Positions 8,317 through 16,307 are shown, numbered from the stretch's first letter. The stretch is DNA of 35,865 bases from Paracoccaceae bacterium (GCA_003511785.1 DOIS01000001.1:1093-36957); one strand, 5' to 3'. Translations and numbers: made by a program. The notes: generated from the sequence alone by a model not told the origin.

Positions 8317-9015
8317 TCACTCCGGGTCGCCGAGGCTCAGCGAAATCGGCTCCAGCCCATCTATCCCGCCGGTGATGACATCCCCCGCCACCACCGGGCC
8401 CACGCCCGCCGGGGTGCCGGTCATCACCACGTCGCCGGGGTGCAGGTGATAAAACCGCGACAGATGCGCGACCACCTCCTCGCAACTCCAGACCAGTTCG
8501 GACAGCGTGGCGTCCTGGCGTGTCTCGCCGTTGACCTCCAGGTGGATGCGCCGGTCGCCCAGCGCGCCAAGCTCGGTGGCGCGGGTCAGCGGCGCGAACA
8601 CGGCCGAGCCCTCAACATCCTTGCCCAGATCCCAGGGCCGGCGGTTGTCCTTGCCGTCCTGCTGGCGATCGCGCCGGGTCATGTCCAGCGCGACACCATA
8701 GGCGCAGATCGCCTTGCGCGCGGTCGCGGCATCCGCGCGAAAGACCGGCAGGCCGATCGCAAAGGCCAGTTCGATCTCGTGATGATAGTTCTCGGTGCCC
8801 GGCGGATAGGGCATCTCGGCGCCGCTCCCCACCGCGTGCTGGGGGGATTTGGTGAAATACCACGGCGCCTCGCGGTCCACCTCGCCGCCCATCTCGGCGG
8901 CATGGGCGGCATAGTTCCGGCCCACACAGAAGATCCGGGACACCGGGTATTCCGCCGTCTCGCCCGTGATCGGGATGGAAAAGACACGGGGCGGATCGAA
9001 GAGATAGGCGGTCAT
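8317..9015 (-). CDS. fumarylacetoacetate hydrolase-family protein, probable fumarylpyruvate or maleylpyruvate hydrolase
   Basis: This is a 232-residue FAH-fold hydrolase. It has the family landmarks FCVGRNYAAHAAEMG, PWYFTKSPQHAV, the acidic metal ligands in ENYHHEIELAFAIG, ALDMTRRDRQ with a K-DN motif following, and the C-terminal VMTGTPAGVGPVVAGD. Next to gentisate dioxygenase it should hydrolyse the ring-cleavage product, giving pyruvate plus fumarate (after isomerisation) or pyruvate plus maleate (directly). Its ATG overlaps the dioxygenase stop by 4 bp (9012-9015), so the two are cotranscribed and translationally coupled. No isomerase gene is in the window, which leaves open which stereoisomer it uses. 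Confidence 0.88.
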   Translation of the reverse strand: MTAYLFDPPRVFSIPITGETAEYPVSRIFCVGRNYAAHAAEMGGEVDREAPWYFTKSPQHAVGSGAEMPYPPGTENYHHEIELAFAIGLPVFRADAATARKAICAYGVALDMTRRDRQQDGKDNRRPWDLGKDVEGSAVFAPLTRATELGALGDRRIHLEVNGETRQDATLSELVWSCEEVVAHLSRFYHLHPGDVVMTGTPAGVGPVVAGDVITGGIDGLEPISLSLGDPE

Positions 9016-10049
9016 CGGGCGCGTTCCTCATAATAGCCCAGCTTTTCCTGAAGCGGGCGGTCATGGATGCGGACGAGAAAGGACTCCTCGGCCGCCTCGT
9101 GGCGAATGTCGGCAAAGACCGGCGCGGTGAAGCTGTCCTTCGGCCCCCAGTCGATCCGCTCCCCGTCGATGAGGGTGCACCCACGCCCCTTGACCACGTG
9201 AAACGCGGCGGAGGAGGAGCGTAAGGGCGGTGCCTCGGCGGCGCCCTCGGGCAGCATCATGGCGGTGAAGCCCAGCGCAGGCAGAATGTCGTCGCCGGTC
9301 TCGGGGTTCACGTAGTCCAGTTCCGCCACCGGATCGCCGCCGTGCGCCGCCATCTGGCGCAGGGCGGCCTCGGTTCGGGTCCAGGGATAGCGCATCATCG
9401 GGTAGCGCCGCGTCCCGGCACCCGGCTTGCGCGCTGGGCGCAGCCCGGCGGAAAGATATTCCACCTGGCTTGCATCCGGGCGGTTGCGCTGGGACTGCAA
9501 CGGCCCCTCCTCGGCATAAGAGCCTTCCAGATAGACGAAGATCGGCAGGTCCAGCGCATCGAGCCACACCACCGGCCCGCTCCCCTCATGGCCGTGATCA
9601 TGCCATTCACCGCCGGGCGTCAGGACCAGATCGCCCTCCTCCATCGGCAGGCGTTCGCCGTCGACCACGGTATAGGCGCCCTGCCCCTCGACCATGATCC
9701 GCACGGCGCTGGGCGTGTGGACATGAGCGGGCGCGGTCTCGCCGGGCAAGAGGAGTTGCAGCCCAAGATAGATCGTCGAGGTCGCCTGCATCGCCCCCAC
9801 GCCGCGCCCCGGGTCGGAGAGGACCAAAACCCGGCGCTCGGCCTTCTCGACCGGGGTCAATTCGCCCGCGCGGTGCAAAAGGGGGCGCAGAGCATCGTAG
9901 TTCCAGTAACCCGGTTTCGTCACCGGCTGCGGCAGGACGTGCGGCAGGACGTTGCGCATCATCGGCCAGAGCGGCGCGACCCCGGCGGCGGCCATCGCGT
10001 CGCGATAATCCTGCGGCAACTCGTCCAGCGTGCCTAACTTCGGTGACAT
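9012..10049 (-). CDS. gtdA: gentisate 1,2-dioxygenase
   Basis: This bicupin Fe(II) dioxygenase opens the gentisate ring to maleylpyruvate. It is 345 residues, normal for the family. The N-terminal segment PLWPMMRNVLPHVLPQP leads into cupin 1 with PAHVHTPSAVRIMVEGQGAYTVVDGE, whose HVH pair near residues 108-110 is the expected iron site, and then GDLVLTPGGEWHDHGHEG. A second, degenerate cupin ends with HVVKGRGCTLIDGE and WGPKDSF. The start ATG 10049 has a strong GGGAGGGGG site 5-6 bases upstream. It is first in its operon and has its own promoter and a palindrome at 10068-10103. Confidence 0.93.
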   Translation of the reverse strand: MSPKLGTLDELPQDYRDAMAAAGVAPLWPMMRNVLPHVLPQPVTKPGYWNYDALRPLLHRAGELTPVEKAERRVLVLSDPGRGVGAMQATSTIYLGLQLLLPGETAPAHVHTPSAVRIMVEGQGAYTVVDGERLPMEEGDLVLTPGGEWHDHGHEGSGPVVWLDALDLPIFVYLEGSYAEEGPLQSQRNRPDASQVEYLSAGLRPARKPGAGTRRYPMMRYPWTRTEAALRQMAAHGGDPVAELDYVNPETGDDILPALGFTAMMLPEGAAEAPPLRSSSAAFHVVKGRGCTLIDGERIDWGPKDSFTAPVFADIRHEAAEESFLVRIHDRPLQEKLGYYEERAR

Positions 10050-10067
10050 CCGGCCCCCTCCCTGGTT

Positions 10068-10089
10068 AATAGAAAGTAAACTTACTATT
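10068..10089. promoter_or_regulatory. inverted repeat overlapping the gentisate -10, putative operator
   Basis: Two 10-base arms, AATAGAAAGT (10068-10077) and ACTTACTATT (10080-10089), are inverted repeats with one mismatch and a 2-base centre. The palindrome covers the -10 and the predicted start point, where a bound repressor would block polymerase. Size and symmetry fit a dimeric regulator such as MarR, GntR or TetR types; the protein is not encoded next to it. Confidence 0.6.
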
Positions 10090-10103
10090 TAGCCGTTTGT
10101 CAA
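10068..10103 (-). promoter_or_regulatory. promoter of the gentisate operon
   Basis: On the minus strand a perfect -35 TTGACA (10098-10103) is separated by exactly 17 bases from a -10-like TTTACT (10075-10080, 4 of 6 matches). Transcription would start near 10068, about 20 bases before the gtdA start codon. It is the best sigma-70-type promoter I could see in the window. Confidence 0.7.
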
Positions 10104-10119
10104 TCTTGCTGACCCGCGC

Positions 10120-10710
10120 TCACCGCGCGCGCCGGAGATAGACGTAGTAGGCGCCCTCGCCGCCATGGCGCTGATGCGCCGGCGTCACTTGCAGCACCGC
10201 CTGCGCCATGGGCGGCATCCGCAGCCATTGCGGGACCTGGTGTTTCAACACACCGCGCGGGGTCGGTATCGGACCGGGCTCTTCCCGGTGCTTGCCCTTG
10301 CCGGTGATCACCAGCACCAGCCGACACCCGGAGGCCTGCGAGGAAAGGATGAACCGGATCAAGACCCCATGCGCCTGGTCAAGCCGCATCCCGTGCAGAT
10401 CGACCCGCGCCTCGGGCTTCAGCTTGCCGCGCTTCATGCGCTGAAACGCCTTCTGATCCATCTGGACCGGGGCATTGGCCAATCGTTCGGTCAGCCCGGT
10501 TTGCAGGTCATGTCCGCGCGATTTCTCCTGCCCCTTTTGGCCCAGCTCGAAAGGCTCGAAACGCGCGGCGCTGCGCCGGGTGGGCGTCGGCTTGGGCTTA
10601 GGCTTGGCGCGGGGGTCAGGGTCGGGGCGGTCGGGATGCAGCCGCTCGGCCCGGGCGGCCACGCGGCGCCACAGCTCGATCTCCTCGGGGGTCAGGCGGC
10701 GGCGGGTCAT
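10120..10710 (-). CDS. Smr-domain protein (putative endonuclease)
   Basis: The 196-residue protein has an N-terminal helix (RRRLTPEEIELWRRVAARAERL), a low-complexity basic linker with alternating proline and lysine or threonine (PRAKPKPKPTPTRR, near residue 35), and a C-terminal Smr domain with the hallmark ARVDLHGMRLDQAH and VLVITGKGKHRE motifs. Stand-alone Smr domains are linked to nicking DNA or cutting RNA, but the substrate here is unknown. ATG 10710 shares a base with the mltA stop (TGATG), so the frame extending further upstream to 10920 is not the gene. It is the last gene of the Tim44-mltA-smr operon. Confidence 0.85.
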   Translation of the reverse strand: MTRRRLTPEEIELWRRVAARAERLHPDRPDPDPRAKPKPKPTPTRRSAARFEPFELGQKGQEKSRGHDLQTGLTERLANAPVQMDQKAFQRMKRGKLKPEARVDLHGMRLDQAHGVLIRFILSSQASGCRLVLVITGKGKHREEPGPIPTPRGVLKHQVPQWLRMPPMAQAVLQVTPAHQRHGGEGAYYVYLRRAR

Positions 10711-11753
10711 CACATCTCGTCCGGCAACATCGCATAGGCCCGCTGGATCGGCAGCAGCACCACCAGCCGGCCGGGATCGCGCAGCCGCCCAGCCGCCAGC
10801 CCGGCCGCGTCGCCGGTGCCGAAGAAGATGTCGGCGCGCTGGGCCCCCTTGATCGCCGAGCCGGTATCCTGCGCGATCATCAAACGGCGCATCGGCCCCT
10901 CGCCGTCCTTTTCGACCCAAACCGGAGCGCCCAGCGGGGTAAAGGCGGGGTCTACCGCCACGCTGCGCAACGCGGTGATCGAGCGATTCATGGCCCCCAA
11001 CGGACCCTTGTCCATGCCCACATGGGTCAGTTCGCGGAAAAACACGTAAGAGGGGTTGTGAAACAGCAACTCCTCGCCCGCCTCCGGGTTGCGGCGCACC
11101 CAGTTCTTGATGACCTGCGCGCTGACCTGATGCGCCTTGTAGATGCCGCGCCGCACCAGCTCCACCCCAATCGAACGGTAATCGTGGCCATTTGCGCCCC
11201 CGTAACCCACGCGCAGCGTCTGTCCATCCGGCAAACGGATGCGGCCCGAGCCCTGGATTTGCAGAAAGAACAGCTCCACCGGATCGTCCACCCAGGCGAT
11301 CTCCAGCCCGCGATTATCCATCACGCCGCTGGTGAGAATGTCACGTCGGCTCAGCCACGGGTTGGCGGCACGCGCCTCGGGCGGCATCTTGTAGAGCGGG
11401 TATCGGAACCGCGCCGTGGGATAGCGCGAGCCATCCAGCTCCGGTTCGAAATAACCGGTGAACATCGGATCGGCCCCGTCGCGGATCACCACCGGACGAA
11501 AGAACAACTCGAAAAAGGCGCGGGGATTATCCGGCCCTTCGGTCTGAGCCACCGCGCAAAGAGTGCGCCAGTCGGGATCGGCGAGATCGGCGCAGGTGTC
11601 GAGGAATACCGACAGGGCGGCGCCGTGGTCGTCCTGGTCCCAGCCCTCGAGATCGGTGAAGTCCAGGATCTCGACTGTCGTCTCCGCGCCCGCCGCGCCG
11701 GCGCTGGCCATCAGGCCCGCCACCACACATGCGGCGCGGAGCGTCCCAATCAT
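10710..11753 (-). CDS. mltA: membrane-bound lytic murein transglycosylase A
   Basis: It cleaves peptidoglycan glycan strands in the periplasm, forming 1,6-anhydro ends. The 347-residue precursor starts with a clear Sec signal peptide (MIGTLRAACVVAGLMASAGAAGA, cut before ETT). There is no lipobox cysteine, so it is probably soluble or peripheral here rather than a lipoprotein as in E. coli. The MltA barrel includes FTGYFEPELDGSR, FFLQIQGSGRIRLPDG, VGYGGANGHDYRSIG and NPSYVFF. The C-terminal 3D domain includes LMIAQDTGSAIKGAQRADIFFGTGDAAG, with the conserved aspartates. ATGA overlap with the Tim44-like gene and a one-base overlap with the Smr gene show an operon. Confidence 0.93.
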   Translation of the reverse strand: MIGTLRAACVVAGLMASAGAAGAETTVEILDFTDLEGWDQDDHGAALSVFLDTCADLADPDWRTLCAVAQTEGPDNPRAFFELFFRPVVIRDGADPMFTGYFEPELDGSRYPTARFRYPLYKMPPEARAANPWLSRRDILTSGVMDNRGLEIAWVDDPVELFFLQIQGSGRIRLPDGQTLRVGYGGANGHDYRSIGVELVRRGIYKAHQVSAQVIKNWVRRNPEAGEELLFHNPSYVFFRELTHVGMDKGPLGAMNRSITALRSVAVDPAFTPLGAPVWVEKDGEGPMRRLMIAQDTGSAIKGAQRADIFFGTGDAAGLAAGRLRDPGRLVVLLPIQRAYAMLPDEM

Positions 11754-12406
11754 GCGTCCGTAGCGACCAGCAACCAGTTGGGATCGTCGCTGCCCATTTC
11801 GCGGGCGAACACCCAGGTATCCTTTTGGCGTTTCACCGACGTCGGGCTACCATCGACGATGGCGCCTTCCTGGTCGCGCACCACCTCGGTCAACTCGCCC
11901 ACGAGCCGGACCGAGATCTCGGCGCGGTTGGTGTCCTTGTCAAAACTCACATCGCGCAGCGCCACTTCGCGCACGCCGATGAATTCGGCGTCGATGCTCA
12001 GCCCCTGGTCTTCGCGAGCTGACACCGCCTCGACGAAGCTATCGAACACATCCTCGGCCAGGAAGGGCTGAATCTGATCCAGATCGCCGCGCTTGAAGCC
12101 CATCACGATCATCTCATAGGCGCCGCGCGCACCCTGCACGAACTCGGTCACCGAAAAGGACGGCTCGACCCGCTTCATGGCGGCCAGGTTGCTGGCCATT
12201 TCGCTTTCCTCGGGCACATGGTCGGTGATGTCCCGATCCGGCCCACCCTCGATCACTTCGAAATCCGGCCGGGTAGAGGCGCGCGGCTGTTCGGGAAGGG
12301 GCGGCTTTTCAAAGCCCTCGCGCGAACCCAGCACGCTTTTCAGGCGCAGAATCAGGAAAACGGCGATGCCGGTCAGCACCAGAAGCTGAAGCAGGGGAGA
12401 GTTCAT
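11750..12406 (-). CDS. Tim44/TimA-family inner-membrane protein
   Basis: This is a 218-residue protein with a single N-terminal membrane helix (LLQLLVLTGIAVFLILRL), a charged linker, and a C-terminal Tim44-like domain (FVQGARGAYEMIVMGFKRGDLDQIQPFLAEDVFDSF ... SVKRQKDTWVFAREMGSDDPNWLLVAT). The fold matches the membrane-docking domain of mitochondrial Tim44, and bacterial relatives are inner-membrane proteins of unclear function. A site AGAGGAC precedes ATG 12406. It faces the fxsA gene across 107 bp and overlaps mltA by 4 bp, and secB is close by, so a role in envelope protein handling is a reasonable guess only. Confidence 0.9.
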   Translation of the reverse strand: MNSPLLQLLVLTGIAVFLILRLKSVLGSREGFEKPPLPEQPRASTRPDFEVIEGGPDRDITDHVPEESEMASNLAAMKRVEPSFSVTEFVQGARGAYEMIVMGFKRGDLDQIQPFLAEDVFDSFVEAVSAREDQGLSIDAEFIGVREVALRDVSFDKDTNRAEISVRLVGELTEVVRDQEGAIVDGSPTSVKRQKDTWVFAREMGSDDPNWLLVATDA

Positions 12407-12513
12407 TTCGTCCTCTTGTCAGGCGGGGGCATGGTATGGCAGCCCCCAACGCCCTATGTAGGGGACGCACCGGGCCAAGTCCACCGCCCGGCAAGAGAGA
12501 AAGGTCGCTTCCC

Positions 12514-13011
12514 ATGCTGCTCTTTGCCGCGTTCCTGCTGGTTCCCCTGATCGAGATCGCGCTGTTCATCCAGGTCGGCGGTCTGATCGGGCTGTGGCCG
12601 ACGCTGGGTATCGTGGTGCTGACCGCCGTACTGGGCACCTGGCTGGTGCGCTCGCAGGGGCGCATGGCGATGGGGCGGCTGCGCAGCTCCTTCTCGGAAC
12701 TGAACGACCCGACCGAGCCGCTGGCGCACGGGGCGATGATCCTGATCGCCGGGGCCTTGCTGCTGACGCCGGGATTCTTCACCGACGCGGTGGGCTTTGC
12801 GCTGCTGATGCCGCCGGTGCGCGAGGCGGTGTTTCGCTATATCGCGCGACGCGTGGTGGTGCACGAGTTCCAGATGGGTCCCGATCCGCGCCGCCCGCCG
12901 CACCACCGGCCGGCCCGCGACGACATCATCGACGGCGATTACGAAGAGGTTCGCCCCCGCGATCCGAACGCCCCGCCCTCCGGCTGGGTCGAGGGGCCCG
13001 ACCGCCATTGA
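12514..13011 (+). CDS. fxsA: FxsA-family membrane protein
   Basis: This is a 165-residue FxsA/YtzA-type cytoplasmic-membrane protein. The start MLLFAAFLLVPLIEIALFIQVGGLIGLWPTLGIVVLTAVLGTWLVR gives two membrane helices with the conserved PLIEI and GTWLVR signatures. Two more hydrophobic stretches follow (MILIAGALLLTPGFFTDAVGFALL), then a basic, proline-rich cytoplasmic tail. In E. coli overexpressed FxsA relieves phage T7 exclusion by F; the normal role is unknown. ATG 12514 lies about 9 bases after GAGAAAGG; the reading frame further upstream (from 12436) has no family match. Confidence 0.9.
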   Translation: MLLFAAFLLVPLIEIALFIQVGGLIGLWPTLGIVVLTAVLGTWLVRSQGRMAMGRLRSSFSELNDPTEPLAHGAMILIAGALLLTPGFFTDAVGFALLMPPVREAVFRYIARRVVVHEFQMGPDPRRPPHHRPARDDIIDGDYEEVRPRDPNAPPSGWVEGPDRH

Positions 13012-13068
13012 GAAGGCCCGGGCAAGGTGCTAAGCATCCGCTCAACGCATTCTGTCAGGAGTAACGCA

Positions 13069-13575
13069 ATGTCCGAGAACGGCTCTGCCACCGGCGAAGA
13101 AGGCCAGGCGGCCCAGGCCCAGCAACCCCAGGTCCAGATGAAGATCATGGGCCAATTCATCCGCGACATGTCCTTCGAGAACGTGATGGCGCAGAAGGGT
13201 ATCTCCGGCGAGGTGCAGCCCGACATCAACGTGCAGGTGAACCTGGAGGCCAAAAAGCGCAGCCAGGAAAACCAGTATGAATCCAGCATCAAGCTGAAGG
13301 TCGAGTCCAAGGCCAAGGGAACGGGCGACGTGCTGTTCCTGCTGGAAATCGAATATACTGGTGTGTTCAACATCCAGGGTGTGCCGGAAGAGCAACTGCA
13401 CCCCTTCCTGCTGATCGAATGTCCGCGGATGCTGTTCCCGTTCCTGCGCCGGATCGTCAGCGACGTGACCCGCGACGGAGGCTATCCGCCGCTGAATCTG
13501 GACAATATCGACTTCGTGTCGCTCTACCGCAACGAACTGGCGCGCCGCCAGGCCGAGAAGAAGGCTGACGCCTGA
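13069..13575 (+). CDS. secB: protein-export chaperone SecB
   Basis: SecB is a cytosolic tetrameric chaperone that keeps preproteins unfolded and delivers them to SecA. The 168-residue protein has an acidic, glutamine-rich N-terminus followed by the standard core (GQFIRDMSFENVMAQKG, DINVQVNLEAKKR, LLEIEYTGVFNIQGVPEE, LIECPRMLFPFLRRIVSDVTRDGGYPPLNLDNIDF). The start is ATG 13069 with AGGAG at 13057-13061. It is 57 bp after fxsA and converges on dnaQ. Confidence 0.96.
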   Translation: MSENGSATGEEGQAAQAQQPQVQMKIMGQFIRDMSFENVMAQKGISGEVQPDINVQVNLEAKKRSQENQYESSIKLKVESKAKGTGDVLFLLEIEYTGVFNIQGVPEEQLHPFLLIECPRMLFPFLRRIVSDVTRDGGYPPLNLDNIDFVSLYRNELARRQAEKKADA

Positions 13576-13582
13576 CGCGACC

Positions 13583-13615
13583 GTCCCGCGCAGGGCTTTG
13601 GCTCAGGCGCGGGAC
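13583..13615. terminator. possible bidirectional hairpin between secB and dnaQ
   Basis: A perfect 9-bp inverted repeat, GTCCCGCGC (13583-13591) and GCGCGGGAC (13607-13615), lies between the convergent ends of secB and dnaQ with a 15-base loop. The right arm runs into the last codons of dnaQ and no T tract follows on either strand, so intrinsic termination is uncertain. Confidence 0.35.
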
Positions 13616-14292
13616 CACAGGGCGGCATCGCCCAGTTTCTCCACGAAAGCGGCATGGGCCTCGGCTTCGGTCTCGGTGAGACGCGAGGGCAGGGGCGTCG
13701 GGCGCGGCGCGGGGCGCCAGGTCTCGGCCACCTCGTTCCCACCGCTGCCGCCATGCGAGACGGTCAGACCGAAATCCGGCTGGCGCCCGCCGATGAGCTC
13801 CAGATAGACATCCGCCAGGATCTCGGAGTCGAGAAGCGCGCCATGCAGGGTGCGCGCGGAGTTGTCGATGGCGAACCTCCGGCACAGCGCGTCCAGCGAG
13901 GCGGGGGAGCCAGGAAATTTCTGACGCGCGATCATCAGGGTATCGACCGCACGATCCATCGGGATGTGCGGCAGGCCCATCCATTCCAGCTCGGCGTTGA
14001 GAAACTTCATGTCGAAGCTGGCATTGTGGATCACCAGTCGCGCGTCCCCGATGAAATCGAGAAAAGCCTGCCCGATCTCGCGGAAACAGGGCTTGTCGGC
14101 CAGGAACTCGGCGCTGAGTCCATGCACCTCGAATGCTTCCTGCGGCATGTCCCGTTCGGGGCAGATATACTGGTGATAGGTGCGGCCGGTGACGACGTGG
14201 TTGTAAAGCTCCACCGCGCCGATCTCGACGATGCGATCTCCGGTGAAAGGGTCGAGCCCGGTGGTTTCGGTATCCAGAACGATTTCACGCAT
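13603..14292 (-). CDS. dnaQ: DNA polymerase III epsilon subunit (3'-5' proofreading exonuclease)
   Basis: The 229-residue DEDDh exonuclease shows Exo I LDTETTGLDP (Asp7 and Glu9), Exo II around HNASFDMKFLN, and Exo III HGALLDSEILA, where the HxxxxD pair completes the active site. A proline-rich linker and a C-terminal helix (ETEAEAHAAFVEKLGDAALW), probably the polymerase-alpha-binding tail, follow. The start ATG 14292 overlaps the end of coaE by 8 bp. The row maf-aroE-coaE-dnaQ reads away from the proposed origin. Confidence 0.95.
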   Translation of the reverse strand: MREIVLDTETTGLDPFTGDRIVEIGAVELYNHVVTGRTYHQYICPERDMPQEAFEVHGLSAEFLADKPCFREIGQAFLDFIGDARLVIHNASFDMKFLNAELEWMGLPHIPMDRAVDTLMIARQKFPGSPASLDALCRRFAIDNSARTLHGALLDSEILADVYLELIGGRQPDFGLTVSHGGSGGNEVAETWRPAPRPTPLPSRLTETEAEAHAAFVEKLGDAALWSRA

Positions 14293-14881
14293 GGCGGGTG
14301 GCCTTTTGTCGTATCTCGGTCACGATCTCGCGCACCTGGGCGCGGGCGTGGTCGAGCGTATCGGTGTGGATGACGTAATCCGCGCGGGCGCGTTTCTCGG
14401 CATCCGGCATCTGCTTGTCACGTATATGCCGGAACTGCTCGGCTGTCATGGTGCCGCGCGCCAGAACGCGCGCTTCCTGAACGTCAGGCGGAGCGGTCAC
14501 ACAGGCCACCGCATCCATCGCCGCCTCGCCGCCGCCCTCGAACAGAAGCGGGATGTCGAACACGAGGATATCGGCGTCCGCCTCGCGGATGAAGGTTTCG
14601 CGGTCCTGCGCCACCAACGGATGAACGATCGCCTCGATCCTGGCCAGCGCGTCTGGGTCCTGCGCGATGATCCGTTTCAGCGCATCGCGGCTGACCGCGC
14701 CGGCCTCGATGGCCTCGGGAAAGGCGGCGCGCATCGGCTCGACTGCGGCTCCACCGGCCGAATAGAGCCTATGCACTGCGGCATCGGCATCCCAGAGCGC
14801 GCAGCCCTTGTTCACGAACATCGCGGCCGTGGTGCTCTTTCCCATGCCGATCGAGCCGGTGAGACCCAGTTTGAACCTCAT
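14285..14881 (-). CDS. coaE: dephospho-CoA kinase
   Basis: It phosphorylates the 3'-hydroxyl of dephospho-CoA, the last step of coenzyme A synthesis. The 198-residue P-loop kinase starts MRFKLGLTGSIGMGKSTTAAMF, with Walker A GSIGMGKST at residues 9-17. It also has the ALWDADAAVHRLY and DIPLLFEGGGE motifs of the family. I chose ATG 14881 because it overlaps the aroE stop as ATGA and begins at the conserved strand; the frame extending to 14995 lies inside aroE. Confidence 0.95.
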   Translation of the reverse strand: MRFKLGLTGSIGMGKSTTAAMFVNKGCALWDADAAVHRLYSAGGAAVEPMRAAFPEAIEAGAVSRDALKRIIAQDPDALARIEAIVHPLVAQDRETFIREADADILVFDIPLLFEGGGEAAMDAVACVTAPPDVQEARVLARGTMTAEQFRHIRDKQMPDAEKRARADYVIHTDTLDHARAQVREIVTEIRQKATRHA

Positions 14882-15711
14882 CGCAAAGCCGCCGCGCGGG
14901 CCGCGGCATCGACTTCCGGGCGTTCGCCGAACCATCGCTCGAACCCCGGCACCGCCTGGTGCAATAGCATTCCCAGCCCGTCTACCGTTGTGCAACCGGC
15001 AGCCTCGGCTTCGGCCAGCAGTCGCGTCTTGAGCGGCGCATAGACCAGATCGGTGACCACGGTTCCCCGCTCCAGCCCGTCCAGGGGCACGCGCAACTCG
15101 GGTTTGCCGATCATGCCGAGAGACGTGGTATTGACGACCAAACCGGCCCCCTCAACGATATTGCCGGCCTGCACCCAATCGACCACGCTCACGCGCCGGC
15201 CGAAATCCTCTTTCAGCTTGTCGGCGCGCAAGCGGGTGCGATTGGTCAGCAGGATCTCGGGCACACCCACATCCGCCAGGGCGGCCACGACCGCCCGCGC
15301 GGCCCCGCCCGCGCCGAAAACCGCCGCCGGCCCTGCCTTTGGGTCCCAATCGGGGGCGCCTTGGCGCAGGTTCTCGATGAAACCGTAGCCGTCGGTATTG
15401 TCGGCCAGGATCTTGCCATCCTTTTGAAAGATCAATGTGTTGGCCGCCCCGATCAGAGTGGCGCGGTCCGTCACCTGGTCGGCCAGGCCCATCACCGTTT
15501 CCTTGTGCGGAATGGTGATGTTCACTCCCTTGAAACCCATCCGGGGCAGGGTGCGGATCACCCGATCCAGGTCCTCATGCGCCACGTCCATCGGGATATA
15601 GAAACCGCGCAAGCCCAGCGCGGTCAGCCAGTGTCGATGCAGCTGCGGCGATTTTGAATGCGCGATGGGCGAGCCGATGACCCCGGCCAGCGGTATCCGT
15701 TCCTCACTCAT
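14878..15711 (-). CDS. aroE: shikimate dehydrogenase
   Basis: NADPH-dependent reduction of 3-dehydroshikimate to shikimate in aromatic amino acid synthesis. The 277-residue protein has the substrate-binding GSPIAHSKSPQLHRHWL segment, the catalytic lysine K70 in NITIPHKE, the LADNTDGYGF motif, and an NADP-binding FGAGGAARAVVAAL loop followed by TNRTR, which suits NADPH. It ends with GLGMLLHQAVPGFERWFG. It overlaps maf and coaE by 4 bp each. Confidence 0.96.
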   Translation of the reverse strand: MSEERIPLAGVIGSPIAHSKSPQLHRHWLTALGLRGFYIPMDVAHEDLDRVIRTLPRMGFKGVNITIPHKETVMGLADQVTDRATLIGAANTLIFQKDGKILADNTDGYGFIENLRQGAPDWDPKAGPAAVFGAGGAARAVVAALADVGVPEILLTNRTRLRADKLKEDFGRRVSVVDWVQAGNIVEGAGLVVNTTSLGMIGKPELRVPLDGLERGTVVTDLVYAPLKTRLLAEAEAAGCTTVDGLGMLLHQAVPGFERWFGERPEVDAAARAAALR

Positions 15712-16307
15712 TGCTGCAAAACCCCCCGTCCCGTCAGATAGTTCAGCACTTGCAACAGTGGCATACCCAAGACGGTAAAGTAATCCCCGTCAATCCTGGT
15801 GAACAGGCGCACCCCCTCCTCCTCGAGTTTGTAGGCGCCGACCGAATGGCGGATGCTGTCCCAGTTTCGCGCCACGTAATCCCTGAGATAGGCGTCCGAT
15901 GCCTCGCGCATCTGCAACCGGACGAGACCGACATGGCGCCAGACAGGTTCCGCGTTCTCGTAGATCAGCGCGGCGGAAAGCAGCATGTGCCGCTGTCCAC
16001 GCATCGCTTGCAGTTGGGCCAGTGCCGCGCCGGGATCGGCCGGTTTCGAGATCAGAGTTCCACCGAATTCCAGCACCTGATCGCATCCCATCACCAGCGC
16101 CTCGGGCCGCCGACCGGCGATCTTACGCGCCTTCATCTGGGCCAGCGCGTCGGCGATGTCGCGGGGCGGGGCGCCCTCCGATATCATGGCCGATTTCACC
16201 GTAGCCTCGTCCACGCGCGGATGCTCGATCTCGAACGGCACGGCTGCGTTCCTCAGCATCTCGGCGCGGATGGCCGAGCCCGAGGCCAGGATGAGCGGTT
16301 TGACCAT
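15708..16307 (-). CDS. maf: Maf-family nucleoside triphosphate pyrophosphatase
   Basis: Maf proteins hydrolyse non-canonical or methylated nucleotides to monophosphates and affect septation when overproduced. The 199-residue protein begins MVKPLILASGSAIRAEML (the SxSxxR nucleotide loop), with HPRVDEATVKS, CDQVLEFGGTLISKP and VGAYKLEEEGVRLF. Which nucleotide it uses cannot be told from sequence alone. ATG 16307 has GGAG 8 bases upstream; the open frame beyond it to 16496 is non-coding origin sequence. It is the first gene leftward from the proposed oriC. Confidence 0.93.
   Translation of the reverse strand: MVKPLILASGSAIRAEMLRNAAVPFEIEHPRVDEATVKSAMISEGAPPRDIADALAQMKARKIAGRRPEALVMGCDQVLEFGGTLISKPADPGAALAQLQAMRGQRHMLLSAALIYENAEPVWRHVGLVRLQMREASDAYLRDYVARNWDSIRHSVGAYKLEEEGVRLFTRIDGDYFTVLGMPLLQVLNYLTGRGVLQQ

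Noticed and set aside
9195..9204. CACGTGAAAC half of a parS site in gtdA
   Set aside because: The other half does not match and it is far from the par locus; chance similarity.
10560..10620. Proline/lysine/threonine repeat in the Smr gene
   Set aside because: It is a flexible linker of simple composition, not a DNA repeat of independent interest.
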